From Topomyia yanbarensis (Eukaryota; Arthropoda; Insecta; Diptera; Culicidae): a DNA stretch of 64,000 nucleotides. Positions 53,299 to 64,000 of this stretch are shown in pieces. Both the position numbers and the translations under genes were made by a program. Positions within the stretch are counted from its first letter, which is position 1, and every line of letters begins with the position of its first letter. The notes beneath the pieces were generated by a model. It saw nothing but the letters and a program-made list of their open reading frames with translations, had not been told where the DNA came from and did not search any database. The stretch covers positions 63,332,549 through 63,396,548 of the forward strand of contig NC_080672.1 in NCBI RefSeq assembly GCF_030247195.1, written 5' to 3'.

Positions 53299-53649
53299 AG
53301 TTAAATTATTCAGATCAACTTTATTCCAAGAAAATTTCAATTTCAATTCCTTTTTTTTGTTAATGCATACTCTCTGCGACTCATGGCAACCAAAATTTGT
53401 TTTACTCAGAAGTAACCAAAATTTGTTGGATAGCTCAATATGAGGTTTGTCCAAAGTGGTATCTTCGTTCGGTATTGGTACTACACCATTCTAATTTGTC
53501 TCGATTGAAATTCAACGTCCCAATTCAACCGTTGGAAAATGAGACAGAATTCTTTTTTAGAATTCTGGCTCAAGTGACATAACTGGCATAACATTTGGCA
53601 GGGATGTCCTTAATTTGCTCTCAGTCCATTTGGTAACCCTAATTTACCT

Positions 53650-54345
53650 ATTTATCATTTAGTTACATATTGTAAATATTTGCAGCTCCGTTAAGTCATT
53701 GCAGTGAGTCATGTTAAATAAAATAATTATAAACTCTTTACACAGGATTTCTACCATTTAATTCCACTATGTTTATTTGTAGTGAAATGCACTTGCACTT
53801 CACAATTAAACAGCAGATACCGGTATATCGACTACTACCTGTAAACTTTTTCAACCAACAGCATCAAACTGCCTTCGGCATCTGCTTAAACACCACATAC
53901 AGCCGGTCAAAAAATAAAAAAAAGAAACAGAACAAACAGTATTCCACAGTATCCCCGCTAATAGTTAACACACCCAGGAAAGAAATAAACAAGAAAGAAG
54001 ATGGATGAGCCACTCGTAAATATAAAAAGCACCAAACATGTAGCAGCGAAAATCAAAGCTCTAGTGACAACGACATTCGCACAAACACAAGTGAGGGAGA
54101 AGGCAGACGGAATAATCAGACAAGTCACAGAGGGCCTAAACCTGAACATTGCATGCCAGAAAATTAACACAAGAAGCGGAAAGCAGTGCGCTCAGGATAG
54201 TCTACAGAAATAATATTAAATTATTGATTGTTTTTATCTATATTGAATTGTAAATGGGATTGTATTTTTGAAATGTGTATTATTTTCAAAAAGGTGAATG
54301 ACCCTCGAGGTTAAAGCCTTAACAAACAAATAACAATAACACTAA
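53650..54345 (+). other. Possible retroelement 3' region
   Basis: A 70-codon frame (54001-54213, MDEPLVNIKSTKH...) without recognisable domain, then GGTGAATGACCCTCGAGGTT and AAAGCCTTAACAAACAAATA, a phrase I associate with the 3' ends of mosquito LINEs. Low certainty. Confidence 0.25.
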
Positions 54346-54349
54346 TAAC

Positions 54350-57300
54350 AGTACTGTTCAAAAGATTTTTTTCTTGTATAGTTTATAAAGAATAATTTTA
54401 TATAGTTTGCATAGAATAATTTTTAAAAGTTTGGATTATTTCAAAAAAAAAGCATATCTCGGTTGATTTGATTTTTCTAGGTTTCGACAGTTCTGAGACA
54501 ATGTGCTTTGAACTCTGATGTGAAATACTCATCTTCGGCTAATATTATTATTTGCTCGAATAAACCATATCATCTTAAACCACCTGTTGGTTGCGACGAG
54601 AGCTCATAAACTCCATTCACTAGTGAACCACCATCTGCGATGAGAATTCTTCGTTGCTTTCTGGACCCCGTCGGTGGCGTGGAAACTTTTCCAATCAGTA
54701 AATTGATTCAAGCTTTGATTCTTTCTTCTCTTCTTAGTCACTTGGCGGACCTAATCTAATCTAATGTGTCCCATGTGGTCGTGTCGAGTATTGTCCTTTT
54801 ACTCTTTCATTTCCTCGCGTGTCGGGTCAAAGTTTGTGCACTATTTTGTAGCCATATAATCGTATCATATGAAGTGTGTATGCTTTCATACTTTTTTGGC
54901 GTTGTGACAAAACTTATATCTAACCAGAGAATAGCCATATTTTATGCATAAATGTATGGCAAACGTCCTGTTCCGACAATGAAATCAAACAAGACGGGGG
55001 TCATTTCGTGTCCGGAATCGATGTAGTCTGCCAATCCATTGTATGAAAAAGTTTGCTGCATACCCTAGAAAAGCATTACAAATTGGCTCCAATAAAATGA
55101 TAAATGAGTTTCGCCTGTTTCGGTTTAATAAGTGACATAAATGAATGATCTTATTATAAAACTGGGAATTTTAGAGATTCAGTTAGCGTCATAAAATTCA
55201 GTGCTTCGATACCAATAATACCATGCATTTAACATGCATTACATGCCAACGTTGCAACAATTTACCACTAATGAGAGTAAATGTAATCAACATTAGCATT
55301 TATATTCGAGTATGCAAAATAACTTCACATCACGACAAATTGTATTACCCTTAAACCAATTTAAATTCAGATCAGGGGATCAATAGGACACTCGGCTTTG
55401 ATTCTCGTGCAGCCAAGCAACGCCGCCGCGCGGTTCTCGCGGGGCCATAAACGATCCGATTCAGTTTCCAATCCGTCAGTTCGGTTCTCGGCGGCGGCAG
55501 CATCATTACAATAATTTCATTATTTTCCTCATTGCCCCATCGAGTAAGCGAGCGATTGGTTGGTTGCTTTTTTTTATTTTTCAAATATCGACCACAAAGT
55601 TGCTGTTCAGCAACTAAGTGCTGCGTTTAACTAGGCTGTCTATACTGGATCGGTGCGAGGGCATCTTTTTTCTACCGACGGTACCGAGGGGGATACTCGT
55701 GCAAATGTCAAAACGATTTTACCTCACCGCGACGATGGAGACAAACGGCTGGCACTCCATTGAACCATTATCGATTCCGAGACCCACCGAGAGGGCAATT
55801 GAAACATTCTGCCTGGTGGTTTGCTAATGACGACGGTCGGTCGGTAGGTTCGTCGAGATGTTTTCTTGAAGCATGAGTACTTGCCGTGGAGTAGAGCCTT
55901 GATTTCGTGAAGATATGCCCGGATGGAAACGAGCCACTTCGGCAAGGTAGGCTGAGGCTGTAGTATGCCGCCATGTGGGTGCAGTCGCTGTATGACCGAG
56001 TTTCAAGTCAACTCAAGTTCAGAGCTCAGCTACGGCAAAGCGATCCACTGCCAACTATGGAATTGGCGCTGAGAAGTCTAATTTAGCTGAAAGTTGACTG
56101 AAATTGGTCTTTTCCGCTCATTCAGTCGGTTGGTTTCGGGGCAATTAAAGTCCGTTGAGCTGAGGTTGATCTGAGGGTAATTACGGAAGATGCACAATTC
56201 TTTCGCTGGGATTCCTGAGCTCAATTTAGAAAAGTGGACCGAGTTACGCAAATGTTGGTTGAGTAAAGATCTCGGATGGATATTTTCGATCAAGAACAGT
56301 CATTTTTCATGCCTTCCTTGGTGTCATCGATTTCTGTCGGTCGTAATGGTAGAACCTAGTTTGCAGATACTCTGTAAGTCGCTTAGTGCACTGAGTGCAC
56401 AACTTTGCGAAATTGTTGCAAAATCATTTGAAAGCTCCTAGGGTTCGCCATTAATGACTTAAATGACGCGACTGCTGGAGGGTTAAGGACAGTTTCACTG
56501 GACCCAGCATTTGTCCTCAACAACTCCCGGAAATGACTCATCGACTCATTATTCTTTCTAAATCATAGCTTGTTGGATAAGAAATTATTGGAGTTGTGCC
56601 CCGATGAAAGATATCGTTATCGGCGGCGTTGGTACAATTTTGACCGGCAGCGGCGGCATATGGGCTTGGGATTTTTTTTTTCATTAGGACGGGTAGTAGA
56701 AACGACTTTTTGCTCAAATCTTGCAATGTTGGCTACTGCGGTGAAAATTTTTGACACTTGTGCAATTTGTGCTCAAGAAATTCAAATGAATAAGATATAA
56801 AGTGATATGAAATTTTAAATTTACAAACGAAATCGTTGGGGTTTTACAACATATACCTAGATCAGGTGCATCAGATAGTGATTAAAAAGCTTGCAGCAAA
56901 TGTGCAGTGGAGTCGTTGGAATAATATTCAATAAGAGCTGGTGCGCTGCTTACAATATATTCCGAGGGCCGGGTACTTTCTGTCCCGCTAAGTGCATTCA
57001 CACTGCCGCTAGTTGGTCAGAGCGAGTTTGGGCGTGGTAAGGATGGTGGTACAAGGTAAGAAATTGGCGAAGAAACAAATAATTCCCGGCTACACAAAGG
57101 AAGGATCATGGAAACGTGTCTTGATATTGTCTTGGAAGTTCCCAGTTAAATGGCTACTGAAGCTAGTATTGGTGCTTTAATGAAGTGAAACTAGGGGGCT
57201 TCGATTTAGCAAAAAGATTTCACTTGTAAGCTAATTTGATCCAGTCCAGTCAGCTTTTAATCGTTTTTTTATTCGCGAGCGTTCGTAAAATTTATGAAAA

Positions 57301-57655
57301 AGTTGCGAACACAGCATTATCCGGGCATTGCTGCTGGTAATTTTTATGAATTCCACTTTTCATTCAAATTGTTTAATGGTGTAAGTATTTACTCAACTAG
57401 AAAAAAACATTCTTGGTTTAGTGTATCCTCGAGGTATAAGTAACTAGTCCTGGATAAATCTTTTAATTGCTTTCTCGGCTGTGAGATATAACATGAGTAT
57501 TGAAAAAGGTTGTACCCCGCGTGTTTGACTGCGCACATACACAAGCGCTAAACAGGAAAATCATTGAAATCTGGTTTTTATGGAAGCGTTTTCGTGGGAT
57601 TTTATTTTTTTCTATTCTTGGAGCTGTTTGAGGGTTTTTCGTTTTTATATTACTA
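54350..57655. other. Long intergenic stretch, nothing recognised
   Basis: No exon chain recognised. Around 55370-56010 GC is raised and several frames overlap on both strands, but they conflict and show no domain. Confidence 0.4.
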
Positions 57656-57660
57656 ATCAA

Positions 57661-57860
57661 CCGATTTCGACAATTTTCTTTATCATTATTACAGAGAGCG
57701 AGTAAAGGCGCTATAACCTTGGCTTTATAGGCAGGGCAGGTCTAATAACCTCTGCCCCATCCCAGGAACGTAGGACCAAAGGAGTGACATTAACCCTCTT
57801 AGCCAAGTCACTCCCAACGATTTATCAAACCCCTATCATATTGAAACGGTTGTGTACGGT
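57661..57860. repeat. Probable dispersed repeat (GGCAGGGCAGGTC...CCCCATCCC)
   Basis: The GC-rich island GGCTTTATAGGCAGGGCAGG...CTCTGCCCCATCCCAGG...GTCACTCCCAACG stands out from AT-rich flanks and resembles a repeat I recall from mosquito genomes. Contains a small GGCAGGGCAGG/CCTCTGCCCC hairpin. Only one copy is in the window. Confidence 0.35.
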
Positions 57861-57861
57861 T

Positions 57862-58500
57862 GTCCACGTTTCTTCCTTTTTCAAGGTTCAAAATGATTCG
57901 TTGATCAAATTCTCCATTAAATGAATAATTTGATTGCCGTATTATTTTGAATCATCTTCATTTTGTACGCTGCACAGTTGGCCTGGCCGCTTTAATGTTT
58001 GTGTCACATAGTATATGAACCACACACATTAATATTGACAAGAAAAATTGTAGGCGAATGTTTGCAATTTTCCAGGATCCCTACATGTATTGGCTGTGTA
58101 TGTGTAGACTAGACTAGACTAGACTAGAAATCTTGCAATGTTGGCTACTGCGTTTGTGTGCTTTAAAAGTAACCCGACGATTGATGACGCAGCGGTGTCA
58201 TCAGCTTTCAGTGTATCACAAGTGGTTTTCAACTAGGAATAAATTACATTTCAGTAAATAAAATGAAAATAAATATTTTAGCAGCCTCCAAATTGTGATT
58301 TCTTAAGTTAATTCAAGTTAACTTAACAAGACCTACACGGAAAAAAATCACGATTTCGTGGACTGAGCGATTTATGAAAATCGTGACCAAGTTCCTGTAA
58401 TTAAGGATAATAATCCTCGTATTCATGAAACTATGTGTTTAAAAAAAAAACTAGTTCACGCAAAAATGTTCATGGCGCTACATTGCAAGTTTTGGTTGAG
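57862..58500. other. Intergenic DNA with short AGACT array
   Basis: (AGACT)4 at about 58105-58127, immediately followed by a 25-bp exact copy of sequence from 56716. Confidence 0.45.
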
Positions 58501-58514
58501 TTACTGTGGTTTTT

Positions 58515-58700
58515 ACATTTCTTATAAAAGAAATGTATAGAATTCGCTCAAACTTTCAAGATTTTTTCCGAGGCCCGGAGGGCCAAGTCTTATATACCAA
58601 TCGACTCAGCTCGACGATTTGGGACAATGTCTGTGTGTGTGTGTCTGTGTGTGTGTATGTAACGGACAAATTCTCATTCGTGTTTCTCAGCAATGGCTGA
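58515..58700 (+). repeat. Mosquito-type repeat with CCCGGAGGGCC and TG-run, copy 1
   Basis: GGCCCGGAGGGCCAAGTCTT...ATCGACTCAGCTCGACG...AATGTCTGTGTGTGTGTGTC. Shares order and wording with 60060-60240. Confidence 0.7.
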
Positions 58701-58704
58701 ACCG

Positions 58705-60055
58705 ATCTTATCCAAACCAATTTTAAATGAAAGAACTAAAAAACAGTATGAACGCTATTAATTTGTTTTTGATTCTGATGTTTAGTTTCCAAGATATGAA
58801 TGTTTGAATGCGTAAAAATGGCGTTTTTTACAGTTTTTTTAAATTATCTGCCGAAATTGACATTATAGATTAACAATTTATATGTTTTTAGACAACTTTA
58901 ACAAATACCTTTCGAACAAGCTATAGATTGTTGAAATCGGACTATTTTCAAAAGAGATATTTAACATTAAAGGCGGACGAAAGATTTTTATCATTTCCCA
59001 TTGCCAGAAATATGACCAAAAACATGTAATCTATTATTAACGCCAAAACGGCTTATTTTAGGTCAATAGTATCTTCGGAGAATTTAATGGCGGCAATATG
59101 CCCTTTCTTTTGGTATTGTGCTTTTGCTGATTAATCTCCCTATGAGTGAGATATTTTCACAAATTTTCTTGGAAGTGATTATATCGAAATGATGTCTTCA
59201 GCAAATTTGTAGCTCTTACTTTTGCGAATAACTTTACTAAAGACTTTAAATATCTATTTTGAATACTTTAAAAGTTATGGCTTGTTGTTTGTTGATTACT
59301 CTTTCTCGCCTATTTATTGTTCAATATAGTAATAATCCATTGAAATAAGCTAAACATTATTTCGATAAAACGAATTTTGTATTTCATTTTACTATCTACA
59401 ACCGCTAGAAATAATCACCGAACACTTCCAAGTTATCTGGAAGGAACTTGATAACTTATCAGTGCAAAAATGTTCATTTGTGCGAACCTTCTGACTGCAA
59501 TTTTTCTAACTTATAACCATCGGATCGATCTGAAACATATCGGAAAATGGAAAGCGAAATAAATAACTCCAAGCAACGGCGTAGCCAAGAGAAGGTTTTG
59601 GGGTTTAACACCATACAACCCCCCCCCCCCCACCAAACCAAAAAAATAAATTGGATTGAAGTTGAAAATTTATTGATGCAGACTGATTTAATTCAATATT
59701 ACAATAACAATTATCTGATCCGTAGATTGATAACCTGTTGTTGTAAACATCATGAGGACTTTTGATAAATTGTCGGAATGGTGTCCTTCCTGATATGTAA
59801 CTGATCTATTGGTCTTGATTTCACAGTTGTCTAATAGCATCAATATCAAATTCCTGCCTGAAAACATTCCAATAGAAAATTCCAGAGTTCTGTAATCAAT
59901 AATAATCCTCAGATTTCTTTTCAAATTGAGCTCGCTTTTGTAGAGATGTACTGTAATAAGGGTCTTTATTTAATAGGAAGTGAAGTTGAAATTGATTTAA
60001 TGTCTATGAAACATAGAACTGCTCACCAAAAAAAATGCATAACTTTCAAAATTTG
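58705..60055. other. AT-rich DNA, nothing recognised
   Basis: Includes a C13-type run at 59621-59634. No gene. Confidence 0.4.
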
Positions 60056-60059
60056 CTAA

Positions 60060-60240
60060 AAATGTTTTTGCCTTTCTCATTCACTTTAAAATTCGTCAAT
60101 CTAATCGCGACCGGGAGGGCCGAGTGTCATATGCCAATCGACTCAGTTCGTCGAGTTCGGAAAATGTCTGTGTGTGTATGTATGTGTGTGTATGTGGAAA
60201 AAATGTGAACATACCGGCCCGGAGCGAGTATGCAGTGAGG
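60060..60240 (+). repeat. Mosquito-type repeat with CCGGGAGGGCC and TG-run, copy 2
   Basis: ACCGGGAGGGCCGAGTGTCA, ATCGACTCAGTTCGTCG and a TGTGTGTATG run in the same order as copy 1. Confidence 0.7.
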
Positions 60241-60244
60241 GGTT

Positions 60245-61090
60245 GCTACTTTAAAATTAAAACTAGTTTAAAATTTCTTAACAAGTTGAAAGTTTTATGC
60301 AGGACCCGGATCTTTCTAAATGATCCGCCGCTGGTTTCAAGCGATGTTTCAGTATCACATAGTATCTCAAGATCGTGGCTGTCGATCCATTGTTCGTATG
60401 TGAAAATTGTACTGAACATGTAATATTCATTTCCACCATTGTATTGAACATAACCAGCCATGGAATCGTAGTCTGGACAAATGAGAAAAGCACAATTGCA
60501 CCATTAGGTGGATTAAAACGGGTTTTTATTTTGGAAATGCGTCAAGTTGAGACGAAAACGTAATATGATTAATAACGAGGATAACACTTTCCGAATGTAG
60601 AGAGAAATTTATGAAAAATGACGATTTACATTCGACTCTAGCAGGTCCTGATCGATTTTGATGAGAATTTTATTTTTGTTGTATGACCAATTATATGTAT
60701 AGGCTAAATGTTTTTTTTTTTTTGACTCAGTACAATATACATAACCCCTTTAGGAAAATTCAGTTTTCCCACCACAATGCATTGATTGAGGAATTTAGAT
60801 GTTTTATTAACAGAGCATTAGCAATAATTCGTTTGTATGTCTATATAATGGGTCATTTTTTCGCTTTCCCATTGATTTGGTTTGAGATTTCTAGCACTGA
60901 TGTTGTCCTATGCTGATTTGAGCGATTCTCTGAGTCCTGCCACTATCCCATGTAGTATGTGTTATCAAAAACATCGCGAAGCATCAAGTTCTAAATGTTC
61001 TCAAACGATATAATATCCGAAGAGAGTGATAAGAGTTATAAGAAATGTCTCATCACACTGTTAGGTGGATTAAAAGCGTTTTGTTAATCT
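60245..61090. other. AT-rich DNA, nothing recognised
   Basis: CACCATTAGGTGGATTAAAA near 60499 and CACTGTTAGGTGGATTAAAA near 61056 are near-identical, 557 bp apart, hinting at an old duplication. Confidence 0.4.
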
Positions 61091-61096
61091 AAAGAG

Positions 61097-61543
61097 TTAT
61101 TTGAAACGACTCAATGCGTTAGCACAACTGAGCCGTGCGTCTTTCCATTTTTTACAATAAGCAAAAATAGAATGTCGGTCTTCCAGATTTTGTTGACGCA
61201 GCTTGCTGCTGCGTGTTGAGATCCTTTTCCTTGGCGGTGAAGCCGCTTGGGGGTCATTCAGTCTGCCTTCTCTCGCGTTCTCGTTCCCGTTCATGTCATC
61301 ATCGGTACTGCTTTCTTGCTGTTCACGATCAGAGGTTCTTATTTGTTTCTTGTTCTTACGGGTTGCTGTTGTAAATCCGTCTTCATCGGTATTTTCTTCT
61401 TTATTGGTGATACTAGTCGTTGGTTTGGGAGCGGTTGTCGTGGTCGCTGTATCTGCATTATTGGTTAATTGCATCGTTGTTTTTGGTTTATCTGAAGCTG
61501 TCCGTGGCTGCTTGTTAGACTTGGCTGTAGTGTAACGGGTCAC
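61097..61543 (-). other. Low-complexity ORF, possibly LINE ORF1 N-terminus
   Basis: 148-codon frame, Thr/Lys/Asp-rich, containing EENTDEDGFTTATRKNKKQ. The DGFTxxxRKxKK word occurs near the N-terminus of many Jockey/I-type LINE ORF1 proteins. No zinc knuckles are present. It could equally be a chance frame. It is adjacent to gypsy remains but on the far side of the presumed LTR. Confidence 0.3.
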
Positions 61544-61559
61544 TGAAGGAACCGTGTTT

Positions 61560-62040
61560 CAGGGATTAAAACTAGATTCACTTCGCGCCAAACAACGGGA
61601 TGAATCCCGATTGTATGTGAAGCAGCAAGATTTCGTTTGCCCGGCGAGACTCAGGGCGAGTCCATCAAACTTCCCGAAATACTTACCTCGTTACTCCGCG
61701 AACACATCAGCTGACACCCAACACCAATATCGTGAAAAACCCTTGGAAGACGGTAATCATTAATCGATTTACACCCCACCAAATAACTACTCTCTCTTTC
61801 TCTCGGTAATACCATAAAACTGTATTTGGGTTTGAAGGGGTTAACATCGATCACTGGTCTACCCTAGAACTCTACTAAACCGACCACTGTCTATTCCCGA
61901 GCGGTTGGATTTTAAACATCTCTATGACACTAAACGTATTCTAAACACACCATCGATATTCTTACTTCTATATTTACAATAGTTTTTATAATGTTCAGAT
62001 CTGACCTTTTTCGTTCACGGTGTTTCCTCCAGAGTTCAGG
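61560..62040 (-). other. Possible LTR region of the gypsy relic
   Basis: On the minus strand a purine-rich CTCTGGAGGAAACACCG (about 62026-62042) could be a polypurine tract directly downstream of the pol remains. The following AT-rich 450 bp would be the LTR. No second LTR is in the window to compare, so this is an inference from position only. Confidence 0.3.
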
Positions 62041-62059
62041 CGAGGCGGCTGTAATCGCT

Positions 62060-64000
62060 GTTACCACATTGACACCGATGCTGTCAGTGTCTCGACTGCT
62101 ATGCTGAGCGGCGGCGAAAATACCGACTTATCATTCCGTGCCGGCGGCTCAATCGGCTGATCGTGATTACGACGCTTGATTCCTACCTCTCGAGAGGGTT
62201 TTGCTTCGAGGCTATGTAGCTGATGCCCGGCTTGTGTGGCCGGTGAATCAGCTCCAAAGGCGTGGTTTTCCTTTAGGTGGCTCGCAGGCCGAGGGAGTCG
62301 AACACTGGCCCGACGGCGAGCTAGGCTACAAGCCGGCAGGCTTCGGGAACGTCTCCAGAGACAGCGTGGCTGTCTCTTGATGCAATTCTTTCTGCAATTC
62401 GCTGTACTCCACATCTTCTGGATATGGTTGTGGAGCTTCCGATGTTTCCGATGAACCCGACGGTTTGATACCCCAGGTGTTCAAGAGCAGATCCAATGGT
62501 ACGATGGTTTGGATTTTCCACATTTAGAACATCTGTACTTCCTTATCGTTTACGTATCTGATTGCCATATGATCGGGTTAGCTGCTGACGATCTGGTAGC
62601 CACAAATTGTACATAACGGTTCCAATCAGTTCCACAACTTCACCTGCTACCCAGCTCCAAGTATTATTTTGATGAACCTTGGCATAAACGTTGTCCTTGA
62701 CCTCGAAACTTTTCGCTTTGGACAGTGTTTACAGTGAAGCTGTTGGTTCTGTTTTGAACTGGCATCCTTGTGAAATTTGCTAGGCGGTTTCATCAGTTAG
62801 AACAAAATACAAATGCGTCGAAATAGGAGGAGACTTTCCGCCCGAAGCGCTGCGAGACGGTGTAGATCGGTGGCACTGCAGAAAAGCGTCGATGGATTCT
62901 TCTAGCTCCTCTTCCCCTGCCTGGATTTTCTTCAGTGCGCGTTTGAAGGTATCTACAAGCCTCTCTGCTTGTCCGTTGCTTTGGGATGGTACGGCGCTGT
63001 CTTTAGGTGCATGATACCATTGGAATCGTAATACTTTTCGATAACCTCGCTGGATAGTTGTCTGCCATTATCGGTCACCAACACTTCAGGCATACCGAAC
63101 TCTGAAACGATGTTCCAAAGTATGGCCAGAGTTTTTCCAGTGGTGATACGCTGTGAAGGTACTACCTACGACCACTTAGAAAAAGCGTCGACCAAAATCA
63201 TGAAATAGGTTCCATACACTGGCCCAGCGTAGTCGACGTGAGCCCAATGCCATGGCCTTTCTGGAATTGATCACGATGAGAGCGATGTTTTCGTGTCTGT
63301 TTTGGAAACCGACGCACACTCGTTGCACAACTTGACCATGTTGGTGTATTATTTACTATAATTATTCTGAACATACTATTGAGCTAAATCTAATCTAAAA
63401 CTAAAAACATTTAGTTCGCGGGATACGAGTACTAATACATAACCATGCACTGCTAGGCTCCAAGCAAAATTGACTCAGACATCACTTTGTTAAAAGTTTA
63501 ATAACTTCTTTTAACAAAGCCGGATTGACTAGCAGTCTTCGACAAAGTTATAGGCAACTAAATTATCTTTCTTATTATCACTTACAGTGATGATACGATG
63601 CATACAGTGCCACCTGGCGGTGAAAATGTGAGGTAGTGGTTTTTCTCCATGTAAACTGTCGAAAAATCCCATACAAACTTCAGGAGCGTTGGTCCGGTAG
63701 CTAGACTTGTCCGATTTGCTTCAAATTTGGAGCAAGTATTCCTGGCGAGACTAGAGAGCGAGCCAGGGGTGGACCGATCGGGGTCATTTTTTTCTTCTCA
63801 CTCTAATGTGCAGTCGGGGATTGCAGTGAGTTAGCAGAAGAGGAGACTACAGAACGGCTTTGAACCGATTAAATGAATGTTGACTATCGTCTGACCATTT
63901 GAAACAAGCGCCTTTCCGAAGCAGGCATATTCACGACGGCTGCAATTTTCTCTGGATCCGGGTGGATACCTTCTGCGTCCAACAGTTGACCCAGATACTT
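62060..64000 (-). pseudogene. Ty3/gypsy-type pol relic (RT end and integrase)
   Basis: Read from the right edge on the minus strand: YLGQLLDAEGIHPDPEKIAA (reverse-transcriptase end, 63900-64000) shows a gypsy-like pol entering from beyond the window. The RNase H region is replaced by unrelated DNA at about 63345-63835. Then come integrase pieces: LCNEC zinc-finger end (about 63325), HVDYAGPVYGTYFMILVDAF (about 63225), FGMPEVLVTDNGRQL (about 63080) and PYHPK with a one-base deletion before the GQAERLVDTFK helix (about 62980). Multiple stops and frame changes follow. HVDYAGP and TDNG hold two of the three catalytic acidic residues, and the third is the Glu of GQAER. The element is dead. Confidence 0.85.
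63345..63835. other. Unidentified insertion or replacement within gypsy pol
   Basis: AT-rich stretch between integrase and RT parts, containing the hairpin GTTAAAAGTTTAATAACTTC...TTTTAAC near 63490 and CAGTGCCACCTGGCGGTGAA near 63606. It does not read as RNase H in any frame. No TSD recognised. Confidence 0.4.

Larger units (their letters stand above)
52583..53641. mobile_element. hAT-like element with TAGGGTTACCAA ends
   Basis: Left end TAGGGTTACCAACCGTCC, right end ATTTGGTAACCCTA; 12 or more bases inverted. ATTTACC is duplicated on both sides (7 bp exact, 7 of 8 if the TSD is 8 bp). The word TCCTTATTTT repeats near the left end. It hosts the Tc1/mariner-like element at 52698; without it the element is about 460 bp. 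Confidence 0.8.

Noticed and set aside
55372..56010. Cluster of overlapping frames with raised GC
   Set aside because: Frames conflict on both strands and none shows a domain; possibly a regulatory or exon-near region, but unsupported.
58620..58662. TG-rich run as a telomere- or promoter-like signal
   Set aside because: It is the TG tract of a dispersed repeat that also occurs at 60165.

Overview
This window looks like intergenic DNA from a large, transposon-rich insect genome, most likely a culicine (Aedes/Culex-like) mosquito. The evidence is the extreme density of short non-autonomous DNA transposons (MITEs), relics of R1/Jockey-like LINE, BEL/Pao and Ty3/gypsy elements, a 61-bp insect-type intron, histone 3' stem-loops, and a CCCGGAGGGCC...TGTGTGTG repeat that I associate from memory with mosquitoes. 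The taxon is an inference. There is no bacterial-style gene organisation.

Only one convincing intact host gene is visible: a two-exon SMYD4-like SET/MYND protein on the minus strand (5019-6714). Its promoter side was later filled with MITEs.

Region by region: 1-5.0 kb is low-complexity and duplicated DNA. 5.0-6.7 kb is the SMYD4-like gene. 6.8-15.8 kb is a thick mosaic of nested MITEs. 16-19 kb is mostly unannotated, with one LINE and one BEL/Pao relic. 20.9-26.8 kb is a decayed histone cluster: H4, H2B, H3, H2B, H3 and H1 remnants, most with a histone 3' stem-loop, partly in a 1.49-kb tandem duplication and invaded by MITEs and a hAT-like element. 27-34.7 kb is intergenic DNA with more MITEs. 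34.9-38.8 kb carries a degenerate purine-rich GAATCGAGA-type repeat with an ATTT microsatellite and two large hairpins. 39-52.3 kb is again nested MITEs. 52.6-53.6 kb is a hAT-like element containing an internally deleted Tc1/mariner-like element. 54-61 kb is largely unannotated. 61-64 kb holds retroelement remains, including a frameshifted gypsy pol running off the right edge.

Working labels for the MITE families are mine. Family A: about 415 bp, termini CACAGAGAACAGAC, 7-bp target-site duplication (TSD). Family B: about 148 bp, CCCACTGAGA at one end and CCCTCTAAGA at the other, 2-bp TSD. Family C: about 168 bp, CCCAGTTAAAC / CCCGGTCAAAC, 2-bp TSD. Family D: about 480 bp, CCCGGTCAGC / CCCAGTGAGC. 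Family E: about 165 bp, a near-perfect palindrome with CCCAGTTAAGC at both ends, 2-bp TSD. '+' for A means the ACATCCATGATCG end is on the left; '+' for B means CCCTCTAAG is on the left; '+' for D means CCCGGTCAGC is on the left. B, C, D and E share CCC...GGG ends and, where TSDs are readable, a 2-bp TSD with no fixed sequence, so they look like one superfamily. Every family-A copy carries a fixed family-C-like element inside it. The elements insert into each other repeatedly, up to three or four levels deep, which gives a readable relative chronology.
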